This document shows positions 25,992 through 34,270 of a stretch of 64,000 bases of DNA, in pieces; within the stretch, counting starts at the first letter, position 1, and each line of letters begins with the position of its first letter. The notes beneath the pieces are model-generated. The model was not told the DNA's origin. It did not search any database and saw only the letters and a list, made by a program, of their open reading frames with translations. The stretch is from Methylibium sp965279545 (lineage in GTDB: Bacteria; Pseudomonadota; Gammaproteobacteria; Burkholderiales; Burkholderiaceae_C), in NCBI RefSeq assembly GCF_965279545.1, contig NZ_OZ257250.1:4402001-4466000 (forward strand), written 5' to 3'. The position numbers and the translations under genes are program-made.

Positions 25992-26585
25992 TCACGCGCT
26001 GCGGTGGCGCTCGCGAAACGCTGCGACCTTGGCCCGGTTTCCGCACAGCGCGGCACTGCAGAACATGCGCCGGTGTGCCTTCGTCCTGTCCAGGAAGCAC
26101 AGGCTGCAGCCGGCTCCCATGCACTGCTTCATCAGGGCGGCATCCTCGGTGGTCACGAGCAGGCCGATTTCCGTGGCGACCAGCGAAATCAGGTCTTCCG
26201 CAGACTCGATCCGGTAGCGCTCGACCATCTGCGCTCCGGTTGCGGATGGCGCCACCGCCCGGTACGTGCTGGCGCGCTTGAGCAGGCGATTCAGGGCGAT
26301 GAACTCCTTCTCGTAGCTGTCGTGCGGCGCGACTCGCCAGCGCGCGATCCACCTGCGCGCCCATTCGCGGACCTCCCGGGCCTCGGCAGCGGCCGCATCC
26401 AGAGACTTGGCGCTGAAGCGTCGCCGCAGGGTCTCGGCCACGTCCGCATCGAGCAGTCCGGCCTCCACCAGCCACGCCAGGAAAGCCGCGCCGTCGCCGA
26501 TGAACTCGACCGTGGTCCCGTTGGGGCTGATCACGGTGTTGAGGAAGTCGGCAGCCGGTTGGCCGCCAAGGAACAGGGGAGTCAT
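25992..26585 (-). CDS. CGNR zinc-finger (ABATE-domain) protein
   Basis: The 197-residue protein has the N-terminal ABATE domain (G-G-Q-P-A-A-D-F-L-N-T near residue 7) and a C-terminal CGNR zinc finger. The finger comprises C-S-L-C-F-L-D, R-R-M-F-C and the name-giving C-G-N-R-A-K-V. Proteins of this family are thought to be DNA-binding stress regulators, though few are studied. ATG at 26585 is chosen, with a GTG at 26606 as an alternative. About 200 bases of featureless DNA separate it from the LysR gene. It has no clear partner here, and the next gene on this strand ends at 26717 upstream. Confidence 0.8.
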   Translation of the reverse strand: MTPLFLGGQPAADFLNTVISPNGTTVEFIGDGAAFLAWLVEAGLLDADVAETLRRRFSAKSLDAAAAEAREVREWARRWIARWRVAPHDSYEKEFIALNRLLKRASTYRAVAPSATGAQMVERYRIESAEDLISLVATEIGLLVTTEDAALMKQCMGAGCSLCFLDRTKAHRRMFCSAALCGNRAKVAAFRERHRSA

Positions 26586-26716
26586 GACGGTGGGCCTTGC
26601 GGGCACGCGCTGCGGGCGCTCGAGGCGGATTCTAACGTAACTAGATAAAACAGATTTGACGCATTACTCAGGTGGTGTGCGCCGGGTGTCGCGGGCCCCG
26701 GCGATCGCCCGTTGCT

Positions 26717-27505
26717 TCAGCGCTCGATGCCGGCGTGGTCGAGCGCCGAGGCCAGGCCGAGGAGCTCGTCCTTGTTGAGGTCCGACACCATCCAGTAGGT
26801 CATGCTGGCGCGTGTCCAATGGACGATGTTGAAGCCCCGTTGTGCCAGCACCCGGGGCGTGGCATCCGCTTCGCGCGTCGGCCAGACGAAGGTGTTGACC
26901 ACGTGTTCGCGGCGCTTGTACACGAGCACCGCGACGGCATGTCCGTCCACGTAGTCGACGCGCCCGCCATCGAAAGTCGCGCCCGACACCTGCAGATCGG
27001 CCACCGGCGGCGAGAAGTCGAGCTTGGACGACAACCACGGCTTGACCGTGTGCCGATCCGACGAGGCGACATCGAGCAGGTGCGAGCCCAGCGTCGAACG
27101 CACATGGCTGGCGATCACGTCCCGCGCCAGGCGATCGTCCCGGCTCGGCGAGCTGGCCACGAAGCTCCCGCCGGCCACCAGCAGGCTGGTCAGCGCGAAC
27201 GCCCACATCGGCGGACGCCACGTCAGCCACCGTCTGATGCCGGCAAAGTGCTCGACCGGTTTCGCGGCCGGCTTCGCCGCCGGGGGCACCCGAGCGAAGC
27301 CCTGCAGGCCGGCCTTCAGAGCGGCCGGCGCGGCGTGATAGTCCGCGCCCTGCCGGATGGCGTCGCGCAGCGCGCGAAGACTCGCCGCCTGGGCGGCCAG
27401 TCCGGGATCGGCCGCGATCTGCGCTTCCATCTGGATCTGCTGTCCCAGCTCGAGCTCGCTGTCGACAAAGGCATTGAGCTGCCGCAGGCTTTGTTCAGGC
27501 TTCAT
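26717..27505 (-). CDS. Membrane anti-sigma factor
   Basis: The 262-residue protein has a cytoplasmic N-terminus (Q-L-N-A-F-V-D-S-E-L-E-L), one membrane helix at about residues 98-118 and a periplasmic domain. This is the layout of anti-sigma factors that hold an ECF sigma factor at the membrane. It lacks the H-x3-C-x2-C zinc motif, so it is not a ZAS redox sensor of the ChrR/RsrA type. It follows the sigma gene directly. ATG at 27505 has GGAG seven bases upstream; an alternative ATG at 27511 would overlap the sigma stop as ATGA. Confidence 0.82.
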   Translation of the reverse strand: MKPEQSLRQLNAFVDSELELGQQIQMEAQIAADPGLAAQAASLRALRDAIRQGADYHAAPAALKAGLQGFARVPPAAKPAAKPVEHFAGIRRWLTWRPPMWAFALTSLLVAGGSFVASSPSRDDRLARDVIASHVRSTLGSHLLDVASSDRHTVKPWLSSKLDFSPPVADLQVSGATFDGGRVDYVDGHAVAVLVYKRREHVVNTFVWPTREADATPRVLAQRGFNIVHWTRASMTYWMVSDLNKDELLGLASALDHAGIER

Positions 27506-27507
27506 GT

Positions 27508-28086
27508 TCATGCTCCCCCGGTGGCCGATCGCGGTACGGTGCGCAGCACGGGCCGGCCCTCCGGCGACAGCGCCTTCTGCATCATCAGGCGCGCTCGCGA
27601 CAGGCGCGACATCACCGTGCCGACCGGGACGTCGGCGATGCGGGCGATGTCCTTGTAAGACAGATCCTCGAGTTCGCGCAGGATCAGCACTTCCCTGAAC
27701 GCGATCGGGAGGCTCGAGATCGCGTGGTTGATCTGCTGGCGCTGCGCATTGCGCAGCGCGATGACCAGGGGCTCGTCCGCCGCAGGGGCCGCCATCTCGG
27801 CCTCGCCTTCGTCGTCGTCGAAGGCGACCACTTCGGCCGGCCGGTTCTCGCGCAGCCATGAATAGCAGGTGTGCCGGACGATCTGCAGCAGCCACGGTCT
27901 CACCTGGTCGCCTCGGAAGGTGTCGAAGTAGCGCATGGCGCGCAAGCAGGCGTCCTGGACGACGTCCTGCGCGTCATGGTCATTGCGCGTGAGCCAGCGC
28001 GCCACGTTGTAGGCGGCATCCAGGTGCGGCAGGACGAGCCGCTGGAAGCGCGCCCGACCCTCGTCATTGCCTGAGTTTGCGTTCAC
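27508..28086 (-). CDS. ECF-type RNA polymerase sigma factor
   Basis: The 192-residue group-4 sigma factor has region 2 (R-N-D-H-D-A-Q-D-V-V-Q-D-A and F-D-T-F-R-G-D near residues 32-60) and region 4 (S-L-P-I-A-F-R-E-V, then D-L-S-Y-K-D-I-A and V-G-T-V-M-S-R-L-S-R-A-R). An acidic linker lies between them. The GTG start at 28086 is chosen because AGGAGG precedes it by about eight bases. It is coupled to the anti-sigma gene. A matching promoter upstream (28107-28134) suggests autoregulation, and a twin promoter faces the cytochrome gene. Confidence 0.9.
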   Translation of the reverse strand: MNANSGNDEGRARFQRLVLPHLDAAYNVARWLTRNDHDAQDVVQDACLRAMRYFDTFRGDQVRPWLLQIVRHTCYSWLRENRPAEVVAFDDDEGEAEMAAPAADEPLVIALRNAQRQQINHAISSLPIAFREVLILRELEDLSYKDIARIADVPVGTVMSRLSRARLMMQKALSPEGRPVLRTVPRSATGGA

Positions 28087-28106
28087 ACGAAGCCCCTCCT
28101 GATGGG

Positions 28107-28134
28107 CATACCCGGATCGTGCCGGTTTTATTCC
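28107..28134 (-). promoter_or_regulatory. ECF-type promoter of the sigma/anti-sigma genes
   Basis: On the minus strand GGAATA (28134-28129) and GGGTATG (28113-28107) are separated by 15 bases. The same boxes and spacing occur on the plus strand at 28190-28217. The predicted start falls at or near the ribosome site, giving a very short leader. Confidence 0.55.
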
Positions 28135-28189
28135 CTGAACGCGCCGACGGCTCGCTCGCCGTGCGCCGGACCGCCGGACCGCGGGACCC

Positions 28190-28217
28190 GGAATATTTGC
28201 GCCGGGCTGCCGGTATG
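28190..28217 (+). promoter_or_regulatory. ECF-type promoter of the cytochrome-phosphoesterase genes
   Basis: GGAATA (28190-28195), 15 bases, then CGGTATG (28211-28217). It matches the divergent site at 28107-28134 in both boxes and spacing, and lies about 54 bases from the expected transcript start to the cytochrome ATG. Confidence 0.55.
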
Positions 28218-28277
28218 GCACTGCAAGGCGGCAAGCGCCGCGGCGACATCGACCCCTCAACCCTGATTCGACACTCC

Positions 28278-28655
28278 ATGAAGCAATACCTATCACTGAG
28301 CTTGACGCTGAGCCTGACCATCGGCTGGTGCGGCGCGGCGTTCGCCGCCGGCGATGCCGTGAACGGCGCCAAGCTGTACCAGGGCAAGTGTGCCGCCTGT
28401 CACTCGTTCGACGAGAACGAGCTGGGGCCGCGCCACCGGGGCGTATTCAACCGCAAGGCGGGCAGCGTGAGCGACTACTCGTACTCGGCCGCGGTGAAGT
28501 CCTCCGGCGTCGTCTGGACGGAAGCGAACCTCGACAAGTGGCTGGCCGGCCCCGAGAAGCTCATTCCCGGGCAGCAGATGAACGTGAGCGTGCCGTCGGA
28601 GCAGGACCGGCTCGATCTCATCGCCTACCTGAAGCAGGAGGCATCGAAGCCGTAG
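28278..28655 (+). CDS. Class I cytochrome c
   Basis: The 125-residue protein has a signal peptide cut near A-F-A-A-G (residue 24). Heme motif C-A-A-C-H is near residue 40, followed by the L-G-P-R-H-R-G-V-F block typical of cytochrome c2/c550. The distal Met is in P-G-Q-Q-M. It is the first gene of a likely two-gene transcript with the exported phosphoesterase, under the predicted ECF promoter. There is no oxidase or dehydrogenase beside it, so its redox partner is not evident from the window. Confidence 0.88.
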   Translation: MKQYLSLSLTLSLTIGWCGAAFAAGDAVNGAKLYQGKCAACHSFDENELGPRHRGVFNRKAGSVSDYSYSAAVKSSGVVWTEANLDKWLAGPEKLIPGQQMNVSVPSEQDRLDLIAYLKQEASKP

Positions 28656-28770
28656 CGCTTGCGGCAGTGCCGGCCCGGCCGACGCGCCGGTGCCTCCATG
28701 GACGTTTTCTCCACCCTTCGCGACCCTGGGTTCGAGCGGGGTCGCTTCACCAACACACGAGGTACACCAC

Positions 28771-29658
28771 ATGACCAATCGCAGAAAATTCATGCAACTT
28801 GCCGCCGTCGGCGGCGGGGCCGTCTTCATGTCGGGGCTGTACGGCCCGGCGCGCGCGGCCGGCAAGGACAGCTACGACGACTTCTTCTTCGTCCAGTTGT
28901 CCGACACCCACTGGGGCTACAGCGGTGCGGCCAATCCGGACGCCGCGAACACCTTGAAGAAGGCCGTGGCCACGGTCAATGCCCTCGAGCAGACCCCCGA
29001 CTTCATCATCTTCACCGGCGACCTGACGCACACCACGAACGATCCCGCCGAGCGCCGCCGGCGCCTGGCCGAGTTCCGCGACATCGTCAGCCAGCTCAAG
29101 GTCAAGGATGTCAAGTTCATCCCCGGAGAGCACGACGCGTCGCAGGACAATGGCGCCGCCTTCAAGGAGCAGTTCGGCAAGACCTACTACTCGTTCGACC
29201 ACAAGGGCGTTCACTTCGTGACGCTGGACAACGTGTCCGACATCGGCGCCGGACTCGGCGACGTGCAGCTCGACTGGTTCAAGAACGACTTGTCCAGGCA
29301 GGCCAAGGATGCCCGCATCGTCGTGTTCACCCACCGGCCCTTGTTCGCCCTGGCCCCCCAATGGGACTGGGCGACGAGCGACGGCGCCAAGGCCATCGAG
29401 CTGATGACGCCGTACCAGCACGTGACCGTCTTCTACGGCCACATCCATCAGGAGCACCATCACATGACGGGACAGGTGGCGCATCACGCCGCCAAGTCCC
29501 TGATCTTCCCGCTGCCGGCTCCCGGATCGCAGGAAAAGCGCACGCCGCTGCCCTGGGATGCCGCCATGCCGAACAAGGGTCTGGGATTCCGCGAAGTGGA
29601 GGCCGAGCTCAAGGAATCCTCCTACACGCTCACGGAGCTGCCGGTCAGCAAGGGCTAG
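28771..29658 (+). CDS. Tat-exported calcineurin-like metallophosphoesterase
   Basis: The 295-residue protein has a twin-arginine signal (N-R-R-K-F-M-Q, cut near A-R-A-A-G). Its metallophosphoesterase metal motifs appear in order: D-T-H, G-D-L-T-H, G-E-H-D (the usual form is G-N-H-D/E), H-R-P and G-H-I-H-Q-E-H-H. The catalytic Asn of the third motif is replaced by Glu, so the activity may differ from standard members. Export through Tat implies that the metal is loaded in the cytoplasm. It follows the cytochrome gene by 115 bases. The substrate is unknown. Confidence 0.85.
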   Translation: MTNRRKFMQLAAVGGGAVFMSGLYGPARAAGKDSYDDFFFVQLSDTHWGYSGAANPDAANTLKKAVATVNALEQTPDFIIFTGDLTHTTNDPAERRRRLAEFRDIVSQLKVKDVKFIPGEHDASQDNGAAFKEQFGKTYYSFDHKGVHFVTLDNVSDIGAGLGDVQLDWFKNDLSRQAKDARIVVFTHRPLFALAPQWDWATSDGAKAIELMTPYQHVTVFYGHIHQEHHHMTGQVAHHAAKSLIFPLPAPGSQEKRTPLPWDAAMPNKGLGFREVEAELKESSYTLTELPVSKG

Positions 29659-29667
29659 CCCGGTTGC

Positions 29668-29690
29668 GGCCCCGTCCGTGTGACGGGGCC
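29668..29690 (+). terminator. Stem-loop after the phosphoesterase gene
   Basis: GGCCCCGTC and GACGGGGCC form a perfect 9-bp stem with a five-base loop, ten bases after the stop codon. There is no T-run, so termination may be inefficient. Confidence 0.55.
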
Positions 29691-30001
29691 TCCCCGACTT
29701 GCAAGAGGCAAGCGGATCGGTTGCCGCTGACACCCGGTGTTCCAGCGCGATCGCGCCATCCGAATTCGTGCGGCCGCTTGTCAGCCGGGTTGCATGGCTG
29801 TAAGGAACGTCGCGACTGTGGCGACAGAACAGCACGAAGAGTCAATAGCAATAAGGTCTGTCCCTGAATTGGATCGCTCTCGATTCATTGGGTACTTTCC
29901 GACGCTTCTGTCTGTCATTCGTTTGTCTGGTCACGTTTCGGCAAGACGCAATTGAGCGTCTGCCGCGTTCCCGGAGTCATTCATCACCTGAAAGGATCAT
30001 C
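29691..30001. other. Intergenic stretch of lower G+C
   Basis: No gene is supported here. The part from about 29800 to 29950 is visibly richer in A+T than its surroundings and probably contains the promoter of the DUF4148 gene. AAAGGATC just before 30002 is that gene's ribosome binding site. Confidence 0.5.
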
Positions 30002-30538
30002 ATGAAATTGAATCGCATCACCGGCTTGCTCGTCCTCGCCGCGGCGGCCAGCGTCACAGTCGCGCATGCATCGCCCGGCAAGACTCGAGATGAAGTCAAG
30101 GCCGAACTGGCGGAAGCCATTCGCACCGGCAACATCTCCGCCGGCAACACGAGCCTGACGCTGCGGGAGCTCTTTCCGCAGCGCTACCCAAGTCAGGCTG
30201 CAGCGACGCCGCTGACGAGAGAGCAGGTTCGAGCGGAGTTGGCCGAGGCGATCCGGACCGGCGAGATCCGCAGTTTCGAGGGTTCTGCATCCCTGCGCGA
30301 ATTGAACCCGGGCGCGTATCCGGCCCGACCCGAAGCGCCCGGGCTTACGCGTGCGCAGGTGCGCGCCGAACTGGCGGAAGCCATCCGTACCGGCGACATC
30401 GTCGGCAATGGCGACAGCGGTCGCAAGCTCAACGAGCTCTGGCCGAATCTGTACCCGAAGACCACGATGTCCAGCATGCCGCAAGCGCAGCAGGTCGGCG
30501 CTCTGAATGGGCCGTCGGTTGATGGATCGAGTCAGTGA
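30002..30538 (+). CDS. Exported protein with three DUF4148 repeats
   Basis: The 178-residue protein has a signal peptide (cut near A-H-A-S, residue 24). Three copies of the DUF4148 unit follow at about residues 27-63, 71-107 and 115-152, each with a core like A-E-L-A-E-A-I-R-T-G followed by L-R-E-L-x-P-x-x-Y-P. DUF4148 proteins are abundant in Burkholderiales and their function is not known. Most have one unit. A two-unit relative is encoded at 46236-46631. ATG at 30002 has AAGGA upstream. Confidence 0.85.
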   Translation: MKLNRITGLLVLAAAASVTVAHASPGKTRDEVKAELAEAIRTGNISAGNTSLTLRELFPQRYPSQAAATPLTREQVRAELAEAIRTGEIRSFEGSASLRELNPGAYPARPEAPGLTRAQVRAELAEAIRTGDIVGNGDSGRKLNELWPNLYPKTTMSSMPQAQQVGALNGPSVDGSSQ

Positions 30539-30668
30539 CATTGAGTCGATAGCGGTCGCTTCTCATGCCGGCAAGTGGTGTGAGAACGGGCGTTCCCTGG
30601 TGGTGAGCGAGAGGGCAGCCTCGGCTTGCCGCCAGGGCTGATTCGAATCGGTCCTGGCGTTCAGTGAT

Positions 30669-31439
30669 TCAACCAGAACAAGGACCGGGCCTGCCGCCAC
30701 GGCATGGTTTGACGAATCGCAACACGAACCGGTCGGTCGGAGTCGTCATGTCGAAGAAGGCTCGTTCGCGACGATCCTTCGGGTTGCGCAGAAAGTCGGC
30801 TTCGGCTTCAAAGACAAACCCGACGGATTCGATCTCGCTGCGCACGGTTCGTTTGTCGATACGGTGCAAAGTCTTCACGTCGCTCAACCCGTGCCCCGGT
30901 TTGGCGGCGTGGTCGATCAGAAGCAGGTGACCACCGGGTTTGAGCGCGGCAAAGATTGCGCGATTCATCCTGCTCCGGTTCACTGGTGCATAGGCGATGT
31001 CGTGATAGGACAGCACCAGGGTCACGAGATCGACGCGCGGTGCAGCGGCCGGGAATGGGTCCTCGAGCGGTCTGAGCAGGACTTCGATATTCGCCTGCGG
31101 ATGTTCGGCAAGTCGCTGGTCGAGAGCGGGGCGCGGTTGTTCCAATTGGGACCAGACCTTGCCCCGAGGGCCGACAGCCAGCGCCATCAACTGGGTGGTG
31201 TATCCGCCGCCGGCCGAAATGTCGAGAACGGTCATGCCTGCTTGCAATTGCGCGAATCGCAAGAGGGCAAGCGGCTTGCGGTTCTCGTCTGCCTTGCGAT
31301 CGTCCTCGCTTCGCAACGGGCTCGCAATAACGGCCATGAAGTCGGCGTCCGAAGCGGCGAACGCATGCGGCGAGGGCCAGGATTCGCCCAGTGCCATCAA
31401 TGAGTACAGGATGAGCTGGCGGCGCCGGTGCGGATTCAT
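30669..31439 (-). CDS. Exported SAM-dependent methyltransferase-like protein (COG4798 type)
   Basis: The 256-residue protein has an N-terminal signal-like segment (R-R-R-Q-L-I-L-Y-S-L-M-A-L, then H-A-F-A-A-S) and a class I methyltransferase fold. The SAM loop reads V-L-D-I-S-A-G-G-G-Y-T-T near residue 70. It also has the later blocks L-S-Y-H-D-I-A-Y and L-K-P-G-G-H-L-L-L-I-D-H-A. GAGGAG precedes the chosen ATG. Members of this family often carry export signals although SAM is cytoplasmic, so their real role is unclear. The gene converges with the DUF4148 gene, 130 bases apart. Confidence 0.82.
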   Translation of the reverse strand: MNPHRRRQLILYSLMALGESWPSPHAFAASDADFMAVIASPLRSEDDRKADENRKPLALLRFAQLQAGMTVLDISAGGGYTTQLMALAVGPRGKVWSQLEQPRPALDQRLAEHPQANIEVLLRPLEDPFPAAAPRVDLVTLVLSYHDIAYAPVNRSRMNRAIFAALKPGGHLLLIDHAAKPGHGLSDVKTLHRIDKRTVRSEIESVGFVFEAEADFLRNPKDRRERAFFDMTTPTDRFVLRFVKPCRGGRPGPCSG

Positions 31440-31760
31440 TGAACGCTCCTCGAGCGAAACTGAGTCATCGTACAGCCCGCAGAAGACGGCCGCGGCGTGA
31501 GCCCGGTGGCCTCGGCTGAGGCGGTTCGACAAGTCGGTCGTGAACTGGGTAGGTGGATCGAGGCCTTCTGATGCCGCCGCTCTTGAGGGCAGCCAGGCCA
31601 CGGCTTCGAAGGTTGGTCAGGCGCGCTGGCGGGGCGAGCGGCCTGCGCTGGGGGGCGCAGCGATCGGGCATCGATGTCAAGCGGACGGAGCCTGCTCCGC
31701 TGGACATCGGACACTCCGGCGGGCGTCACCGCCCGCGCTGGCCCCGGGGGCGAAGTCGTC
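31440..31760. other. Intergenic region with stem-loop (31719-31736)
   Basis: No gene is supported. GCGGGCG and CGCCCGC (31719-31736) form a 7-bp stem with a TCAC loop, 25 bases past the stop of the minus-strand lipoprotein gene. It may end that transcript. The rest presumably contains the promoter of the methyltransferase gene. Confidence 0.5.
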
Positions 31761-33041
31761 CTAGAGGAATCGGAAGACGATCGGGCAGTTGACGATCAGG
31801 CCACTCGAACCGAACGGGGCTCCTCCCGGCGCAGTCAAGTGACCGGCACGGACATAGCCGAGCACCTCGAACTCTTCACGCACGCGCGATCGATAGTCGA
31901 AGTCGATCGCATGCTGTGTCCACTCTCCGACATTGAGGTCCCACAGCGGGCTGTAGTCGGTGGCCACGGTCGGAATGCCTCCCAGCACGTTCAGCGGGCC
32001 ACCATCTCCCTTGAGTGCGCTGTCGAAGCCCTGGCGCTGCGGGTTGATCTCTCCGGGTACGTCGTTGGTCGGGCCGTTGACGATGGCGAAGAGACGCTCC
32101 ACGGCGCTGAAGGCGCCGTCGTCGCTGCCGACCTTGATGTCCGTCAGAGCAGCGGCATAGGTGGCACCCTCGAGGCTCGCGGGCAGCGGATCGCTGGCTT
32201 CGGTGCTCAGATAGAGCACGGGCCGCCCGAAGCTGAAGCCCTTCGTCAGCGCCAGGGTCACGACACCGTCGCGCGGGCAGATCGAGACCACCTTGTCGTG
32301 CACCACCCGATGGTCTGCAGAGCCGTCACAGTACTGGTTGAGCGTCGCTTCGTCGACATTGAAGGCAAGCATCGGCGCGTTGTAGATGTAGTTGCCGATC
32401 TTCGCCAGTGGGCTGTAGTCGGCGTCACCCACGGACCCGGGCTGAACGGCCGTCGGCGGAAAATAGCGAGGTGCTGCGCCGGGCGTGACCGAGACGGCCG
32501 GAGAGAAATCTACCGTGCCATTGGCGAATACCACCACGGTTTCACCATCGATCAGCTGCTGTGTCGCCCTGCGCACGCCGCGACCCACGTCTGCGTACTC
32601 GAGCTTGGCGGAAAAGTTGAGACCGAGTGCCGCTGCATTCTTCTCGTCCGAGGTGTCGGTGAGGATGTACCAGACCGTCTGACCGCTTGCAACGCGCCCC
32701 TTGTAGAGCGGCAGGGTCAGCGTACCCGCTTCTTCGTCCAGCGTTCCGGCCTTGAGCAGTTGGTAGGGACCGATCAGCTCTTTTTGCACGGTGGAAGGAG
32801 CCGTGCCGAAATAGGTGGCGGGAACATCGGCGCCGATGGACGCGGGCGACGGCTGGATCTCGGTGATCGGGGTGGGATTGGCGATGGCGACCACACCGCT
32901 CGTGAAATCGCCAGTGGCGGCACCGGGGCTCACATCAGGAGACGGTGAGGTGCCGCCCGTGGACGGCGAGTCGCCGCCACCGCCGCCGCAGGCGACGAGG
33001 ATGCTGGTGGCGAGCACCGTCAGTAGAAATGGCTTGCGCAT
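31761..33041 (-). CDS. Lipoprotein of unknown function, tandem paralogue 2
   Basis: The 426-residue protein has a lipoprotein signal with lipobox I-L-V-A-C (Cys18), a glycine run and a Ser/Pro/Gly linker to about residue 55. The remaining part is highly similar to the next gene, with roughly four residues in five identical by eye. Conserved landmarks are the P-T-P-I-T-E-I-Q-P-S-P start, C-x-G-x-A-D-H with a second Cys in V-S-I-C-P-R-D, and the C-terminus L-I-V-N-C-P-I-V-F-R-F-L. I recognise no domain. A third Cys near the C-terminus could form a disulfide. It is probably an outer-membrane-anchored version of its soluble twin. It starts 38 bases after that gene, so they are likely cotranscribed. 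Confidence 0.8.
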   Translation of the reverse strand: MRKPFLLTVLATSILVACGGGGGDSPSTGGTSPSPDVSPGAATGDFTSGVVAIANPTPITEIQPSPASIGADVPATYFGTAPSTVQKELIGPYQLLKAGTLDEEAGTLTLPLYKGRVASGQTVWYILTDTSDEKNAAALGLNFSAKLEYADVGRGVRRATQQLIDGETVVVFANGTVDFSPAVSVTPGAAPRYFPPTAVQPGSVGDADYSPLAKIGNYIYNAPMLAFNVDEATLNQYCDGSADHRVVHDKVVSICPRDGVVTLALTKGFSFGRPVLYLSTEASDPLPASLEGATYAAALTDIKVGSDDGAFSAVERLFAIVNGPTNDVPGEINPQRQGFDSALKGDGGPLNVLGGIPTVATDYSPLWDLNVGEWTQHAIDFDYRSRVREEFEVLGYVRAGHLTAPGGAPFGSSGLIVNCPIVFRFL

Positions 33042-33079
33042 AGTGATTCTCCGAAAACTTGGGGATAGGGTGGTGTGAA

Positions 33080-34270
33080 TTACAGGAAGCGGAAGACGAT
33101 CGGGCAGTTCACGATCAGTCCGCTCGAGCCGAAGGCCTTGCCCCCTGGGCCGGTCATCCAGCCAGATCTCACAAGGCCGAGAATCTGGAATTCCTCGCGC
33201 ACGCGCGAGCGGTAGTGGCTGTCAATGGCGTGCTGCGTCCACTCTCCGACGTTCAGGTCCCACAACGGGCTGTAGTCGGTGGCAATGGTCGGGATGCCAC
33301 CCAGGACGTTGAGCGGGCCACCGGTGTCTCCCTTGACTGCGCTGTTGAGGCCTTGGCGCTGCGGATTCACGACATTCGCCTCGACATTGACCGGGCCGTT
33401 GGTGATCGTGAAGAGCCGCTCCACCGCGCTGAATGCGCTGTCGTCACTGCCCACCTTGATGTCGGTCAGGCCGGGAGCAAGCGTGGCGCCTTCCAGCGCT
33501 GCGGGCAGCGCGTTGTTGGCTTCCATGCTCAAGTACAAGACCGGGCGGGCGAAGCTGAAACCCGTTGTCAACGCCAGTGTCACGACGCCATCTCGCGGGC
33601 AGATCGATACCACCTTGTCATGCACGATGTTGTGATCGGCATTGCCGTTGCAGTACCCGTTGAGCGTTTCCTCGCTCACGTTGAAAGCCACCATCGGCGC
33701 GTTGTAGATGAAGCCGCCGATCTTGGCCAAGGGGCTGTAGTTCGCGTCACCGACCGAACCCGGCTGGGCTGCCGCCGGTGGGAAATAGTTCGGTGCCGCG
33801 CCAGGCGTCACGGAGCGCACCGGCGAGAAGTCCACCCGACCGCTCTCGAAGACGACAACCGTCTTCCCGTTGATCAACTGTTGCGTGGCCTTGCGTGCGC
33901 CCCTGCCTACGTCGGCGTAGACCAGCTTGGAGGCGAAGTTCAAGCCCAGTGCTTCGGCATTCCGTTCGTCGGTGGTGTCCGTGAGCACATACCAGACCGA
34001 CTCGCCGCTGCCGAGCTGGCCCTTGTACAGGGGCAGGGTGATGGTCCCTGCCTGCTGATCCAGCGTCCCTGCCTTGAGAAGCTGGTACGGGCCGATCAGC
34101 TCCTTCTGAACGGTCGAAGGAGCGGTTCCGAAATAGGTGGCCGGAACGTCGGCACCGATCGATGCGGGCGACGGCTGTATCTCCGTGATGGGAGTCGGTG
34201 GAGGAAAGTTCTGCGCAGAGGCGGACGCTGCGATGCAGGCCAAGCTGAGTAGGGCGAGACGTTTCTTCAT
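33080..34270 (-). CDS. Secreted protein of unknown function, tandem paralogue 1
   Basis: The 396-residue protein has a standard signal peptide (K-K-R-L-A-L-L-S-L-A, cut near A-S-A-Q, residue 20) and no lipobox. The mature part begins almost directly with the P-T-P-I-T-E-I-Q-P-S-P block that its lipoprotein twin reaches only after a linker. Both keep the same cysteines and the same C-terminal 15 residues. No enzyme motif or known fold is recognised. The strings D-Y-S-P-L-W-D-L-N-V-G-E-W and D-I-K-V-G-S-D-D are conserved between the two. It is the first gene of the pair, facing a long A+T-richer leader. Confidence 0.8.
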   Translation of the reverse strand: MKKRLALLSLACIAASASAQNFPPPTPITEIQPSPASIGADVPATYFGTAPSTVQKELIGPYQLLKAGTLDQQAGTITLPLYKGQLGSGESVWYVLTDTTDERNAEALGLNFASKLVYADVGRGARKATQQLINGKTVVVFESGRVDFSPVRSVTPGAAPNYFPPAAAQPGSVGDANYSPLAKIGGFIYNAPMVAFNVSEETLNGYCNGNADHNIVHDKVVSICPRDGVVTLALTTGFSFARPVLYLSMEANNALPAALEGATLAPGLTDIKVGSDDSAFSAVERLFTITNGPVNVEANVVNPQRQGLNSAVKGDTGGPLNVLGGIPTIATDYSPLWDLNVGEWTQHAIDSHYRSRVREEFQILGLVRSGWMTGPGGKAFGSSGLIVNCPIVFRFL

